Shown one piece after another: positions 29,900 through 42,824 of a stretch of 64,000 bases of DNA. The notes beneath the pieces were generated by a model. The model saw only the letters and a list, made by a program, of their open reading frames with translations, was not told where the DNA came from and did no database searches. Within the stretch, counting starts at the first letter, position 1. Each line of letters begins with the position of its first letter. Source of the stretch: Musa acuminata AAA Group (Eukaryota > Streptophyta > Magnoliopsida > Zingiberales > Musaceae). Both the position numbers and the translations under genes were made by a program. The DNA is taken from NCBI RefSeq assembly GCF_036884655.1, contig NC_088327.1, positions 9,395,001 to 9,459,000 on the forward strand, read 5' to 3'.

Positions 29900-30986
29900 T
29901 GGTGCACTAGCTTCAATTTGATAGCTCAGTGCATGCATTTTTCTGAGGAGGTTGACTCAGAGTGATTTATACAACATACAAATGCAACCAATATAAAGGC
30001 TGATGCTGCATCTGATTGAAGTTAATTATGATACTGACCAATTGTTTCTATACATTTCTCTCTCTCACTAGTGCATGCACACACAGCTGTCAGACATATC
30101 TTTCATCCTTTCCAGCATTTGTGATGATATGGCTATAGTTTATGTTTATGGATAAGGTTGCAGTTCCTCTGTGTACAAAAACGGGCAATTAGTTTCATCT
30201 TTTATTTTGTACCTTGCATCATAGGACATGAGTAGCAGCTACTACTGCTGTTTTTGTTTTAGGTTTTTATCAAATAATTATGTTGATATAGCTTTTTTCT
30301 GTTGAGTGCCTATTCTTTTCTACATGGATGTGCAGATGTTGTCTTGGACTTTAGCAAAGAAAGTTTGGTTTTTCTACACAGTTGCTCACTTAAAGTAGGC
30401 TGATCAAGGATACTTCCAAGCATGTCATAAGTTTTGCTACAGAATAGTCTGCAACAAATCTTATTGTAAGGTGATGAAACCATTGCAAGGTAATCTCGAC
30501 CAGCTTATGTTACTTAGGTTCTAAAATTAATTGTAGTAGTTTTATATCATGCACTCTAATGCTGACATTTTTATCATAAAATTATTACATGTAATCTATG
30601 TCTTCATGTTCTTGTAATGCCTGCCTCTGGTTGGACACCAATATGATCTTGTTAGGAATAATTCTCTCTTCTCTTTGTTTATCTGTGCTTCAGCAACATG
30701 CAACGCTGGTCCAAAAGGAGTGCTACTTGTTGATGGAAGACTACTCTCTCTCTATCTCTCTCCACTCTGGGTCAGTATCATTTGATCAACCCTATCTATC
30801 ATATCACTGTTGTTGTACACCATTATAATCTCGTTAGAAATAATTCTCTCTTCTTTGTTTTTCTGTGCAGCGTTTCTGTAACATGCAACGCTGGTCCAAA
30901 AGGAGTGCTGCTTGTCTCTCTCTCTATCCACTGGATCAGAATCATTTGATCAACCCTCTCTATATCATATAATCAATTAATTGCCG
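29900..30986. other. Non-coding stretch with a tandem duplication
   Basis: No coding exon is supported. The right half is the duplication at 30636-30985. Confidence 0.5.
30636..30985. repeat. Two-copy tandem duplication, about 182 bp
   Basis: Copies begin near 30636 and 30818. Both contain taattctctcttct, 'acatgcaacgctggtccaaa' and 'atcatttgatcaaccct', with indels in a CT-rich part. Confidence 0.9.
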
Positions 30987-31222
30987 TCCGTCGGTCTTTG
31001 AGATCCGGTGCAGCCGAGGAAGAGGATAGAGGGGTTCGATGCCTACGGTGCACACGTGTCGAGCTGTCTTGGCCTGCACAAGCCGCACGTCGGTACAAAA
31101 CAGCTACTTGTATCTCGGTTCGATGGATCCTCCTATCCCTTTCGCTGCTGCATCATCTCGTGCCTTGTTGGCGCAAAACGAGACGTCTTCACATGGCGCC
31201 AGTTGTCACGGGCGGCCTCTCC

Positions 31223-31256
<34 letters not shown>

Positions 31257-31330
31257 GGGGCTCTCACCCCTGCAATCTAGGGTTACTTGATCTGTTCGGG
31301 TTTTTACCCTCCATTGTATTTTGATTCCTT
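30987..31330 (+). promoter_or_regulatory. Promoter-like GC-rich block with (CT)n tract
   Basis: GC-rich sequence with a CACGTGTC element near 31050, a (CT)n run at about 31229-31256 and 'ctagggttacttgatctg', in the style of a plant transcription start. Three overlapping open frames of 83-108 codons have no recognisable domain, and I do not call them genes. Confidence 0.35.
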
Positions 31331-34300
31331 CCCTAACAATTCCTGCCCCCATTTCACATCAACGTGCTCATCATGTCGCTGCTCCTTCCTGCCTCCATCA
31401 CGTATCGCTTTCCTTGGCCCAAAAAGGTTGTAGGTTCCTTGTGTCAACGCTTTTCTCATACGGGAAGAGTGGGATGTAGTATAGTTCTCTGATATCGTTT
31501 GTTTTTGTTGCTATCCGTCTCTCTTGTCTGTAAAAGAAAGAAAGCAAGAAAGAAAGGTGATGTCTGGACGCAGCGGTTTATCGATCTTTTCCTGGCCTTG
31601 TTGGATTTGGTTCTGATCTGGTTGGGAGTTCGAGGGTGCAAAGCTGGAATCGGTCGATAAACCTCTGCATCCGGTGTTTGTAACCTTTCACGCTCTTACT
31701 CGTTTCTATATAAAAAATCCCCGGTTTTGTTTTCAGACTTCCTCAATAACTTTTTAAGTAGGTGAGTCGTGACTTGAGAGATCGGTGTAACGCGAGCTGC
31801 AGGCTTTATTCTTGGAAAATGTTTGTATAATGCTTCACTGCTTTTGGCTAAGGAAGCCTCTTTTTCTTCAGAAGTCTTTCAGTCTCTTCAATATGTAAGG
31901 CTAGTTTTGTTAGTGCTGTTTATGTGATGTGCATTTTAGATGGTGCTACTATATTTCTTCCAAATGTTTTAGTTCTATTTTATGTTTTTGTTGCTGCGAT
32001 TTGTTGCCAAAATATGTTATTTATTGAAATTTTCTTTTGGCACTCGGAGCTGCTTTTCTTTGTCAGAATCAGGGATCAGGGTTTGGCATATGCTTTGAGA
32101 TGTTTGAAGCGGAGGCTTTGATGGAGAAACTAAAGTAGAATCTGACTAAGTATATGTGACCGAAAGGAATGGTTCCTTACAGACGTGATTGAAATATGTT
32201 TCTTGTTTTGGTGGTTTAAGACTTTGACTACATGATTTTTCTTGTTCCCATAACACCAAAACTAGTATGTAAATGCTTGATCTATAAATTTTAGCTAATA
32301 GAGGATTCTCTGCCGTTTTCATTATCAAAAGTAGAGCACTTCAGATATCAAATGTAATATCCGGTGTATATGTTTGGTAAGCGCAACAAAAACATGATCA
32401 GTAAATTTCAGTTATAGATCATTTAGTCCCCTGATGCTGGGAAGTAAATGAGAATGCATGATCTATAAATTTCAGTTAATAAGGATCCACTGTAGTCATT
32501 TATGTTTGCACTTCGTAAATTTGAACTTAAGATACTCAGATATTCCTGGTGATATTTTATCGAACAATCTTTATTGATGCAACGAGTCACCTATATTTTA
32601 CACCCCGCAATATTCTTTGATATATATTTCATGTATGTAGTTCTTGGCCATGTATTATCGTGAATAGTTTCAAACATGTATCCTTGAGCACATTTTGCAT
32701 AAATCAATGGAATTCTGTTTTTGTTTCTTGGCTGAAGTACAATAAGTGCATCGTTATAAATTACCGAAGTTCAACATAAAAATGTTGATATTGTAAGTAG
32801 ACAAACATTTAGGAATACTTTGTGAATTTTTGTTCTTTAACTAATGTAAATGTAACTGAAACGATGCATGTCTAGGTCATATTGCAGAATATATTTTATC
32901 ACATCCACAAATTTCATAATAACTAGTTAATGTAGTTTAGCATGAAAGTTTTTTTCGTTTTTATGTTTAGCATGAAAGTTGCTTCTAGGATTTTCTAAGT
33001 TTTTTTCCCTTCTGGTTTAGAAGAGTGAGAAGTATTTGTTGGCTTGCATACCATCAGATTATTTAGTTCTCGCAGATTACTAAACACCATGATTGTCCAC
33101 TATTGTAACTGTTTCTTGTGTTTTTTGCTTTCTTTCCGTATAATCTACGGTTCTCGTCTGCTGGGCATTTTATTTCAGCTCATCTGAAGCTTCAGATCAC
33201 CATCTGCCATGTCTGCCTGTGCTTTTGATATTTCCTTTTGGTGGTTTCACACATCCTAATTTGGCTATATGCCTTATCTTGTTCATGCTCTTCCCTCAGC
33301 TTATCTGGATATTAAAGAAGTTGCTTTTATACCATTAAAGTCTGTTGCGGAATGCTTCACTTGATCTCTATAAAATGGTTCTGTTTTTAGGATAAGTTTA
33401 TTAATGCGCAAAATCTGCTTTTGATCTTAGTCACAGTGTAAGGTGCAGATGATGATTTTATTTCTCTGACTGGCCTAATTAGTACACTGCTGTTGCAATG
33501 TTTTGTTTGACTTCGTCCTTTATGTTCTATAATCTACACTCTAGTCTTGATTTTTGGGCATTTTCATGGTTTTAAGCGTGTGGTTTTCATGGGTGCATGA
33601 CGAAATATTCTTCCTCTGAACTTCAGGTTTTGAGCATAATTTGTTTCGGAACACCTGCTCTGGTTTTCTCGTCATATATGTTCTTTTTCTTTTCAGTTTA
33701 TCTGTATTCACTTTTTTCGTGTTGAGCTATTGGAACCTATCTATTGAAAAACTACTAAATTTTTATTGGCTTATGGTTTTGGCATTACGACATGCAAAAC
33801 ATTTGCTTATGTTTGTTTGATCTCGGAAAAGATCAATGTGTAACGAGGATACCATGAGACATCCTAGAACCTGAATACTCAAATTTGTAAGAGAGTTTTG
33901 GGTGATTCTTTTGGTGTTCTAACGCTTGTTATGTTCTGCCTCACAAGATTCTTTACGAAAATATTCTTGATCTTCTATGCTCATATTTTATTACCTTGCT
34001 GAAGCAATTCATGGTTTCAACCTATCGTATAAGAATTTTTCCCTCACTGGGTGGATAGCCTTATTTAATTTAAACGTCTCGGCTTATCGTTCTTCTGCGG
34101 CTATGGACCTCTTTATTTGTTTCATGTATTATAATGTCATGTCCATCACTATCTATTTCATCAGGAATTTTCAGCTTTAATCTCGCCACAGAATTTTGAG
34201 ACACTTTCCAGTTTTGCTGTATTGGTTGTTGTCACATGAGATGCAACGAATGGCTGCATCCGAGCTTCCTGGTGCTATTTTTCTGATTTCATCCTTGGAT

Positions 34301-34980
34301 GCTCTTTGAGCATGTCAGAAAACCTTGGCCGTGGACTTCTTTCAGTGAGGCAGGTTTTTCATGTGCTTCAGCTTCATTGTCAGATGTGCTGACATTTCTG
34401 AAACCACAAGGACTTTTTATGTGAAATCACAGTTGTTTTGTTTGGCAAGGGTTCCCTGCCACTGCTTTTTTAACGACACTGTAAATGATACAGTGATTAT
34501 TCGATAAACAGCAGTCGCTCGTTTCTCGCTCATTCACCAATTCACTGATAATGATGAATCGGTCTCCTTTTCCTGTACATTATTTGTTTGCTTCTTCCCA
34601 TTTCAGTGAACCTACTAGTCCTGAGTATAGTAATTGCAGCACTGTTGTATGATTGTTCTGTTCTGGTGCAGTACACGATCCATTGGGGAATTCACGTGCC
34701 CGATGGAAAGCAACATAAAGATATTTCATATGTTCTCTTTTGTGCAAACAGTGGACCGGCATGCTTAACTCATTCATGGGAAGAGAAGAGGATCCCAGAC
34801 ATCGGCAAAGCACAAACAGTTTCTTGGCAGGGAAGATCTAATCATTCGATCAAGACCATATATGGTCAATTGTAACCATGACTCTTGATGAGATGGCAAA
34901 CTTGTTGCATCGTAACACTCTTTACGTTCATGATTGCGATATGTTATCAACGTGAGAGCATGTCGTTCTGCGGCCCCAAA
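31330..34980 (+). other. T-rich, intron-like stretch without a supported gene
   Basis: Some 3.6 kb of T-rich sequence resembles plant intron or leader DNA. Open frames stay below 110 codons and match nothing I know. It could be a non-coding transcript starting near 31.2 kb. I scanned it for tRNA and box C/D snoRNA patterns without a firm hit. Confidence 0.4.
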
Positions 34981-35129
34981 AGGTTTTGTGTGGCAAGGCA
35001 TCATCAATCAAGCAACTAAATGCTACTCATCGTCTCCCCGAACTTTTGTGGTGGCCCACTACGGCCCACGGACCCGAAGGTTCTAATAATAATTTAAATC
35101 ATCTAGTAAGCACGAAAATTTTCATGCGT

Positions 35130-35369
35130 GCGTGCAAAAGCCGCCGTCCACGTGTCGCACTTGGATCGTCTCCACTGGGCGGCAGATATTGGTCTGGAGA
35201 TTCGTGCGGATGAGTCCGGTGACCGCAACCACGCTCACCGCCGTGCCCGCACCCCGAATCGCAGAGCTAATAACGCCACTTGATGCAGATTTCCCAAACC
35301 CTACTCTGCTCGTTCTCCGGCGCGCGAGCCGCCGCCTCCGACGAACCATAACGCTTCTTCCTCCGTCCA
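35130..35369 (+). promoter_or_regulatory. Promoter and 5' leader exon of the FLX-like gene
   Basis: The block has a CACGTG G-box at 35149-35154 and a telo-box aaaccctac at 35296-35304. A leader exon probably ends at the strong donor cgtccacg|gtgagtttc at 35369/35370. Telomere-like ttagggttaggg follows at 35424. The next plausible acceptor is just before the start codon at 40070, so the leader intron would be about 4.7 kb. Confidence 0.55.
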
Positions 35370-36559
35370 CGGTGAGTTTCTTTTCAATTTGCTTATCTTA
35401 TTTTCTTCGCTCGGTCTCGACCCTTAGGGTTAGGGTTCCTCGCTGGCGCTTTCCTCTTCCCCGTGTTTGTTTGTCTTGCTCGAGCCCTCTTTTTCGGTGT
35501 AATTTGGGCGATTATTCTTCTCCTTGATGCGTTGTGCCTGCATCGGTCGTAAATTATTACGTGTTAGTTGATGTGTTATTATATGCTTTCAAGCAACATC
35601 GACGTTGATCTGCCGTGGGCATCCAATTTCATAAAGCACACAATAATCCTAGCCAACTGGTACTCGTTTGACATGGATCTCCTGTGGACTGAGTGCAGTC
35701 GTGATTTGCTATCTTTGAATGATTTTTTTTTTCTTCAGGTTCTTTAGGGTTCTTCTCGACGTGAAACGAGAGTTAAAACTAAGAAATGGTTGTCAAAATG
35801 TCCAGCGTTTTTGGGCAAATCTAGAAAAAGAAGTTCCTTCAAATAATTGTACGGATTTAGAACGATTACATAATAATTATGCATATGTTTGATGGTTGAT
35901 AAGTTCTTAAGAGGACATGAGTGTATGCATTTCTTTCGAGGCGGTTGTCTTACACAGGTCACCAAAGATGGAGTTCTTATCTCCCACTATTTCATGTAGC
36001 CATACCTCAATAAATGAAGCTATGTTTTCCATTTCCATGTAATTTTTCACTTATGCTTTGATGGAAGATGCTTCTTAAGATATGATATCATGTCTCATAG
36101 CTTCAAATAACATGCATAACGAGGAAGTTTGAGCAAACTAATGTGTTTGTTGCTAGGATTCATAGCAAAGCATGCTGGACAACTACTTTTTGTGTGGTGT
36201 CTTTGTAGTCTTACCCTTTTCATTTTTGCTGTAACAACTACCTAGCTACATAAGAAAAGAAGTGGAATTTTAGGCCTAGCTGAGTTGCCAAATCCCTATC
36301 TAGGTGAACAGACCATTGATTAACATGAAAACACTAAAAACGCTAGGCACTATTTGGTGGGAGAAACTCAACCTCTTAGGCATTAAGAAGGCTATGTACG
36401 TGGACCCTGATAAACAACCAAGAATACAAGATAAAAAAATTATGAAACCTTAGCAAATCCAACTCCAAAATTTAAGTGTTTTTATTTCTACGGTAGAAAG
36501 GTTTGATACTTTTTGTTCAAATTATAAGTTAGTTTGATAGTTCTAGTACAGGTACAAGC

Positions 36560-38095
36560 AGTGATTTCAAGAGGCTTTTGGTCAAGACAACTTGAGTGAC
36601 GCATGGGCTTGGACACTAGGTGGCCTAGGTGTTCGCTTGGGTCTGCCCTGGCATATTGAGTCCAGTCCTCGACCAATGTCAATTTGATTTGAACCTGATC
36701 GAGCTAATTAATTTGGCTCAGCCAACTAAGAGGCTCGAACCTGATCATGTGATTTGAACTCGACCGTGTCGATTTATTTGGCTCAATCAACTAAGAGCCA
36801 ATTGATTAGGCCTCGCATGTCTCCAATCACAAGCCCTAATCTTCTCTCCTCCCCATCGATTATAGCCAACGTCGGTTGCAGCCTCGTTGTTAGTTCTTGT
36901 TCATAATAGTTAGTTATTGTTAATAATAGTGATGTTAACTATTGTTGATAATGGATAACTGTTGTTAATAATGGTTAACGATTGAGTTCTTTAATGCTTC
37001 ATAGGTGGTTAATATTATGTAATTGATGTATTAGTGGTAATCTTTTTAATATGAAATGATATGAAACTCATGTGTTATGTAATTTTTATTTAATGATCGT
37101 CTTTATTCTTATTTATATTTGTCATAATTTTAATAATTGGTAAGCATCTTTGCTGCAGGAGTTATTTAGTTTGTGTTATTTGAATAAGTTATAATAGTTT
37201 TAAGATAATTTGCATTTGTCATAAGTTGCCACACGGCAACATCTACTCAAGGCGAAGAAAAAGGGAATAAGGAAAAGTAGAAGAAATCAAATTCATTATT
37301 GATTGAAGATTACAAATCTTGATTAGAGATCTTAAATATTCATCTTTACAAAGATGGAAGTCTATCAATCAATAATATCATCAAGAAAATTATCTTCTTC
37401 GAAAAGAACAAATATGCGATGCGATTGTAATTTTTCTTGTTTCTGTAATTTTCTTTTTTCCTTTGTACTTGAACCAATAAAAGGGGCTAGAATATTTTAA
37501 TAGATCAATGAAAAAGATAAATTGAGCTCTTTCCCACCTTGTGTGTGAGTGGTGTGAGGCCACATTTGTTTTCCGAAGGAATAACTCGAGGTGCGAGGCT
37601 TTCATCTTGGGAGTCTACTTCTTGAGTCAGAGCGAGTTTGGTAGTTATCCTTTTTTTTTCTATTATCATTATATTATTATCTCTTTACTTTCTCTCTTTA
37701 CCTCTCTATCATCAAAAGGAAATCTGTTACTACTCGTCCTACATCAGAGTTTTTCTCACCTTCGAGTGTGAGTGGTACGAGGCCACATTTGTTTTCTGAT
37801 TGTATGATTCCATCGTTCATGTGCGAGACATGTGGAGGTGCTAGACCTTCATCTTGAAAGTGTTTTCCTTGAGCCAAATCGAGCCTAGTAGTTATCCTTT
37901 ATTTTCTATTACCTTTTTGTTATTATCTGTTTTCTTTCTCTCTCTACCTCTATCATCGAAAGGAAATCTATTGCTACTTGTCCTACATCAGTATTGCTTC
38001 CGATGAGCATCTAGATGAGTGCCTAGCGCCTTGGTTGTTTTGGAACCTTGGCACCTTTTAGTGCCTAGCACCTTTGACAACACTAGTACAAGTTG
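36560..38095. mobile_element. Nested transposon remnants in the FLX-like leader intron
   Basis: The outer ends are imperfect inverted repeats: 'agtgatttcaagaggcttt' on the left, and agtgttgtcaaaggtgc when the right end is reverse-complemented. Both are flanked by ctagtaca(a/g), a possible target duplication. Inside, words such as 'gtggcctaggtgttcgc' and 'gagtgcctagcgccttgg' recall a plant MITE. A second insertion with an aataaa signal near 37477 and the duplication at 37527-37991 occupies the middle. No transposase or polymerase is readable. Confidence 0.45.
37527..37991. repeat. Two-copy diverged tandem duplication, about 222 bp
   Basis: Copies begin near 37527 and 37749. Shared pieces are 'gtgagtggt', 'gaggccacatttgttttc', tagttatcctt and gtcctacatcag. 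The copies are clearly diverged. Confidence 0.85.
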
Positions 38096-40069
38096 GCAAT
38101 TTCTATGTTGTAAGCTATTCATTCTTTGCAGCGGAAGGGTTCTCTGGTTTATGCTGTAGCTTTTACAAGGTTTAAAGCTTTGGTTAGAAACCCATATGGG
38201 TTCATTTTTGGCATGGTGGCATGTACCATGTGTCGGTACACTGTCATGCTGATTGGTATGCCAGCTGCTGGGGGAGCAGGAAGATGAGAGCATAACAAAC
38301 GAGACACTGATGCAAGGAGTAGAAGATGACGACATGGTACTTGACAACTAACAGGAAATGGAAGGGAAAAAATTGTAAATACCAACAATGGGGGGAAAGA
38401 TGACGACATGGCAGTGGCATCAATTGTGAGGCAAAGGAAAGAGACAGGAAATGGCAGGAAAACAGGAAAAAATGGAATTAAAAAAGGCTGTTGGGAACTA
38501 TCAACAGCTGTCAACAACTGTTTTCAGCTAGGTATTTAGAAACTATCAAAAAAATGAAAATCGCTTGTTTCAGCTGCACCAGTCTGTGTGCCTGTTCCCC
38601 GTCAGTCCTGTAAATAGTGAGCTGTATTTGACATTATGCTTGGTATTTGAAACCTTAGTTTCTTATTATAAGTGTGGTCCAGCCGGGTAGTTTCTATGTC
38701 AGAAACTATTAATGTCTCTCTTGTAGCTTCTAGGCCTTTGATCTTTGAGTTATATATTCCTGCTGATACTAATTAAGTTTACATAAATATAAAAAAAAGG
38801 TCTCTTCCCAGGGCTTGGTTCTAGATCCTAGGAGGTCAAGGAATTTTTAGCATCCTTGTCATCAAGGAGACAAAATAAGCTTTATCTTTTTTTTTTCTTA
38901 TACAATGCGGGTTGGGATAGAGATTTATATCAAGAGTTCACATGGGCTGTGTTTTTTGTGGTTAGTTCTTATTTGTTTGTGGTATCAATAAAAGTTAGAA
39001 ATTAAGTTTATGTATATTTGTTGCAACTTGAAAGAAAAGATGATGTTTTTTTCTTCATTCATTTTCCTGAATTCCACCTAAGCTTTTTTTTTATGTTGCT
39101 CATTGATATGAGAACAAATATGATTTTCGTTTTTCAATTTCAGTGTATATGAGGTGTACCTGTTATACGATTCTGTTTTTGTTCTAAAAGCATTAGTCTA
39201 ACTTCTGTTATACACACTAGTATATGTTAGTTTGAAACTTGTACATTATTATTATGATATATATATTTGTATATATATTGAAGTATTGAACGGTAGGCTT
39301 TAGAATCATGTTGAATCTGTGCCTGTGTAAGTGGTGATCCACCTTGTATTAGGTTTTTATTGGTTTATTCCCTCTTTAAGGAACTCTGCAGTTTGCAGCT
39401 GTAGATGGCATCCAACTTATTACTCTCCTTTCACAAATAAATCCAACCATAACCATACTCGTTATGTGCCATGAAAGATGCAAGGCTAAATCATCTCTTG
39501 TTGTAGGCATGATGCTGAAACTTGAATGTACTAAAGTGAAAAATATTAGGGGCTTGTTCAGTTCTACTTGGTCCCTTTATCATGTCATCCCAACAAGAAG
39601 ATGCACTATATTTTTAACACATCTTTATGATGCTTTAAGGTCATAGTCTTCCAAGATTGAATCTAATTACTCGTTATTTGACTTCCACTGGTACATGTAC
39701 TAACCATTGGATGTAAAGTATTCATAATATTTCCAGTGTCCTTTTTTTAAAAAAACTAAAATGCTAATTTGAAAGACCAATAGGTGCTGACTGTTGGGCT
39801 TTCTGACATGCTTAGTTTTCTTGATCACAAGACCTTTTTTTTATAAATTGAAAGATTTAGCTAGTGATAGAAGGTCTTATGTGCCTATGATTGACATATT
39901 GAATATGTTTAATTTTATTTCTTGATGTTTATGATTATAATGCTTAGCATTTAGCATGATTTTATTTTATGCTCCATGTTATTATTCCTTGGCTCACATT
40001 TTTTTTTGCACAAAAGGCAAGAATAACAATTTTCTTTTATCATGTAAGAAGAGATAGCTGTTGGTCAAT

Positions 40070-42167
40070 ATGGGTAGCAAAGGTCGAATACCACCACCAC
40101 ATCTGCGGCGGCCTCATCCTGGTCCTGGCTTGTTGCACCCAGATGTATTTGGTCCAGGCATCCATCCTCCGCCTGGTGCTTTTCCTTTTGACATGCTGCC
40201 ACCTCCAGAGATTATGGAGCAGAAGCTTGATGCACAACATGTGGAAATGCAAAGACTTGCAATGGAAAACCAAAGATTCATGGCTACCCATTCTTCTTTA
40301 AGGCATGAATTAGCTGCTGCCCAGCAGGAGTTGCAGAGATTGCAGACCCACATGGGTGTTATGCAAGCTGAGCAAGAGCAACAGCTAAGGATGCTCATGG
40401 ATAAGATCACAAAGATGGAAGCTGATTTGAAAACTTCTGAGCCTGTTAAAGCAGAGTTGCAACAGGCACATGCAGAAGCTCAAAGCTTGGTTGCTGCAAG
40501 ACAGGAACTAATCTCCAAGGTGCAACAGCTGACGCATGATCTGCAGAGAAGCCATGGTGATGTCCAGCAAATCCCAGCTTTGATGTCTGAACTTGAGGCT
40601 CTTAGACAAGATTATCAACATTGCAGGTTAAAACACTCCATTGAGTTGTATGATCAAGCATGATTATACCTTTGTGATACAGGAATTCTGTAGGCTAAAA
40701 TTTTCTTCATCTTGTAGGGCTACATATGATTATGAGAGGAAACTGCGCATTGATCATTATGAGTCTCTACAAGTAATGGAGAAAAACTATGTCTCAATGG
40801 TGAGGGAGGTAGAAAAGCTACGTGCCGAATTGACAAATGCTACTAACCTTGACAGAAGTGGTATCAATGCTTTAAGTGCATATTTTTCATTTTTTTGTGC
40901 CTTTTAGTTAATTGGCTTAATGATGAGAAAATTTGCTTATTGAATTTTTTTTTGAAATTTTGCATTAATGTTTAATTGTTAGGTGGGCAATTTGGAACAA
41001 ATTCTGCTACTCACAAGGAAAATGATGCATCTGGACATCAGTCTGTAGGACAAAATGCTTATGAAGATGGTTATGGAGCTCCTCAGGTTCATCATCTTGA
41101 CTTGGTCCCTCCCCCCTGCTGTGTGCCTTCCTTGATTATTCCATTATGCAATTGAAGATACTTTTTTTTGTTTGGAAAGAGTTTTAAGTTGCATGAGGTA
41201 GAATTACTCTTGGCTTCTGTTCTACATTGAGCGAGTGATTATTTGGCAACATGAACTTGAAAGCATTTTGATCACGTAAAAGGATTACTGTTAGAGTGTT
41301 TTAGTTGAGATGCTACTATAGCAACTTGTCTGATTTGGGCTCACACCCTCCTGCTTTGGGAAGCTTGAATGTGTATATATAATCGTTGTGGTGGTATTAT
41401 CATTATGGTTTATAAGTTTATCTAAGAGGAAGTTGGCTTTTTTGCTTCCATTGTATTGTTTAATTGTAACTTCTAATGGCCCCTTGTCTTTTGTTCTTGC
41501 TTTTTAACTTCACAAAATTCGACTTTTGCCTGTTCAGTGTTTATTAGTTTTAAATTCTGGTTCTGGATTGCTGCATTTTTTTAGTTTTCCAACTCTTTCC
41601 ATGCTCATGTGGCTTACCACTTCTGGTGTTTGTCTACCTCTTATTTGTTGTCTTCTAATTGTATTGCAGGGACATGGTCCTGGCAGTACAGTTCCTTATG
41701 GTGGTGTCGTTGGTTCTGCCTCAGCACATACCGCCCAGAGAGGCCCTGAATATGATCCTTCTAGAGGTCCGAGTTATGATGCTTCAAGAGCTGCAGCCTA
41801 TGATACTGCTCGAGGTGACAGCTATGAGGGACACAGGGGCACCGGTTACGAGGCCTTTACAGCTTCTAGATATGATGCTTCTAAAGGAGCAGGTGTGGTT
41901 CAGGGAGCAGTCGTCGCAGGAAATCCTCCCTATGGGTCAGCACATGCGCCACCGTCTTATGGAGTTCCACCTGCCTACGGTTCAACACAACAAGTAACAT
42001 ATGGCTCCGGGCAGACACCGACAGCCTATGGTTCATCACAAGGGTCCAGGCAGACTCCAGCAGCCTATAGTTCGACACAACAAGCAACGTATGGATCTGG
42101 GCAGACACCAACTCGTGCCGGAGGTGGCTATGAAGCACCTCGTGGTGGAAACACCCTTCGTAGATAA
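40070..42167 (+). CDS. FLX-like coiled-coil protein (FLOWERING LOCUS C EXPRESSOR-like)
   Basis: Four coding exons (40070-40626, 40718-40860, 40983-41086, 41670-42167) give 433 residues. The start [20 protein letters not shown] and '[15 protein letters not shown]' are signatures of the plant FLX/FLL family. A long coiled coil follows (about residues 45-230), including '[17 protein letters not shown]' and [18 protein letters not shown]. The last 166 residues are rich in Tyr, Gly, Ser and Gln, with repeated YD.SR/YGS.Q units, and are probably disordered. By family knowledge FLX works in the nucleus with FRIGIDA-type scaffold proteins; FLX-LIKE2 is the closest type by the N-terminus. In a monocot lacking a classic FRI-FLC pathway the role is less clear. 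The frame begins two codons earlier in non-ATG form; the ATG at 40070 is the start by homology. Confidence 0.93.
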
Positions 42168-42475
42168 AATGGAAATGGTCCTAGAGAGGGTTCACTCAAT
42201 GTCAGACATCTCTGCGATTCCTATTTGGGACCTGACTTCATCGACGTAAAGCTTCTATAATGGGGCTGGCAGTGAATCCGAAGACATGAATACATGCATT
42301 GGCTGTTCATTTCTACGTTGTTCATGATCTTCATGCCCACCTTGCTATTAGAACTCAAATGCTTCTCATTTTTAATGTGTGGTTGCTTGGATACATTCAT
42401 GAATTCTCTGCTTTTTACCATGTAACTTAATGAGGAGGAGAAAGTGCCTTGGTCAGTTAACCAAAGCCCATTGCT

Positions 42476-42824
42476 GAGATCTTCTTTGAGTTCTATGTTC
42501 TTGGGATACTTGACTGATCCAGTGGTTTATACCTTCAACGACTCATTGACAGGTTTCGTTCTCTTTTTCCCCATGTGTGCATCTTCTCATGGTTGGAATA
42601 CTTCGTTGATGTTTGTAGCTGCCTAATGTTGTGACTATGTAGTCTCTACAAATGAGATCTTCTTTGAGTTCTATGTTCTTGTGATACTTGACTGATCCAG
42701 TGGTTCGTACCTTCAACGACTCATTGACAGGTTTCGTTCTCTTTTTCCCCATGTTTGCATCTTGGCATACTTCGTTGAATGTTTGTAGCTGCCTAATGCT
42801 GGGACTATGTAGTCTCTACAAATG
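42476..42824. repeat. Recent two-copy tandem duplication, 178 bp
   Basis: The unit starting 'gagatcttctttgagttcta' occurs at 42476 and at 42654. The copies are nearly identical apart from a few substitutions and short deletions, so the event looks young. It lies in the 3' flank of the FLX-like gene. Confidence 0.95.

Noticed and set aside
31008..31324. Three overlapping frames of 83-108 codons
   Set aside because: All run through the (CT)n tract and end in S/L repeats with no domain.
33420..33490. Possible box C/D snoRNA: gatgatga and ctga between short paired ends (cagtgta/tacactg)
   Set aside because: The ctga is in the middle and no D box lies next to the closing stem, so the layout is wrong for a C/D snoRNA.
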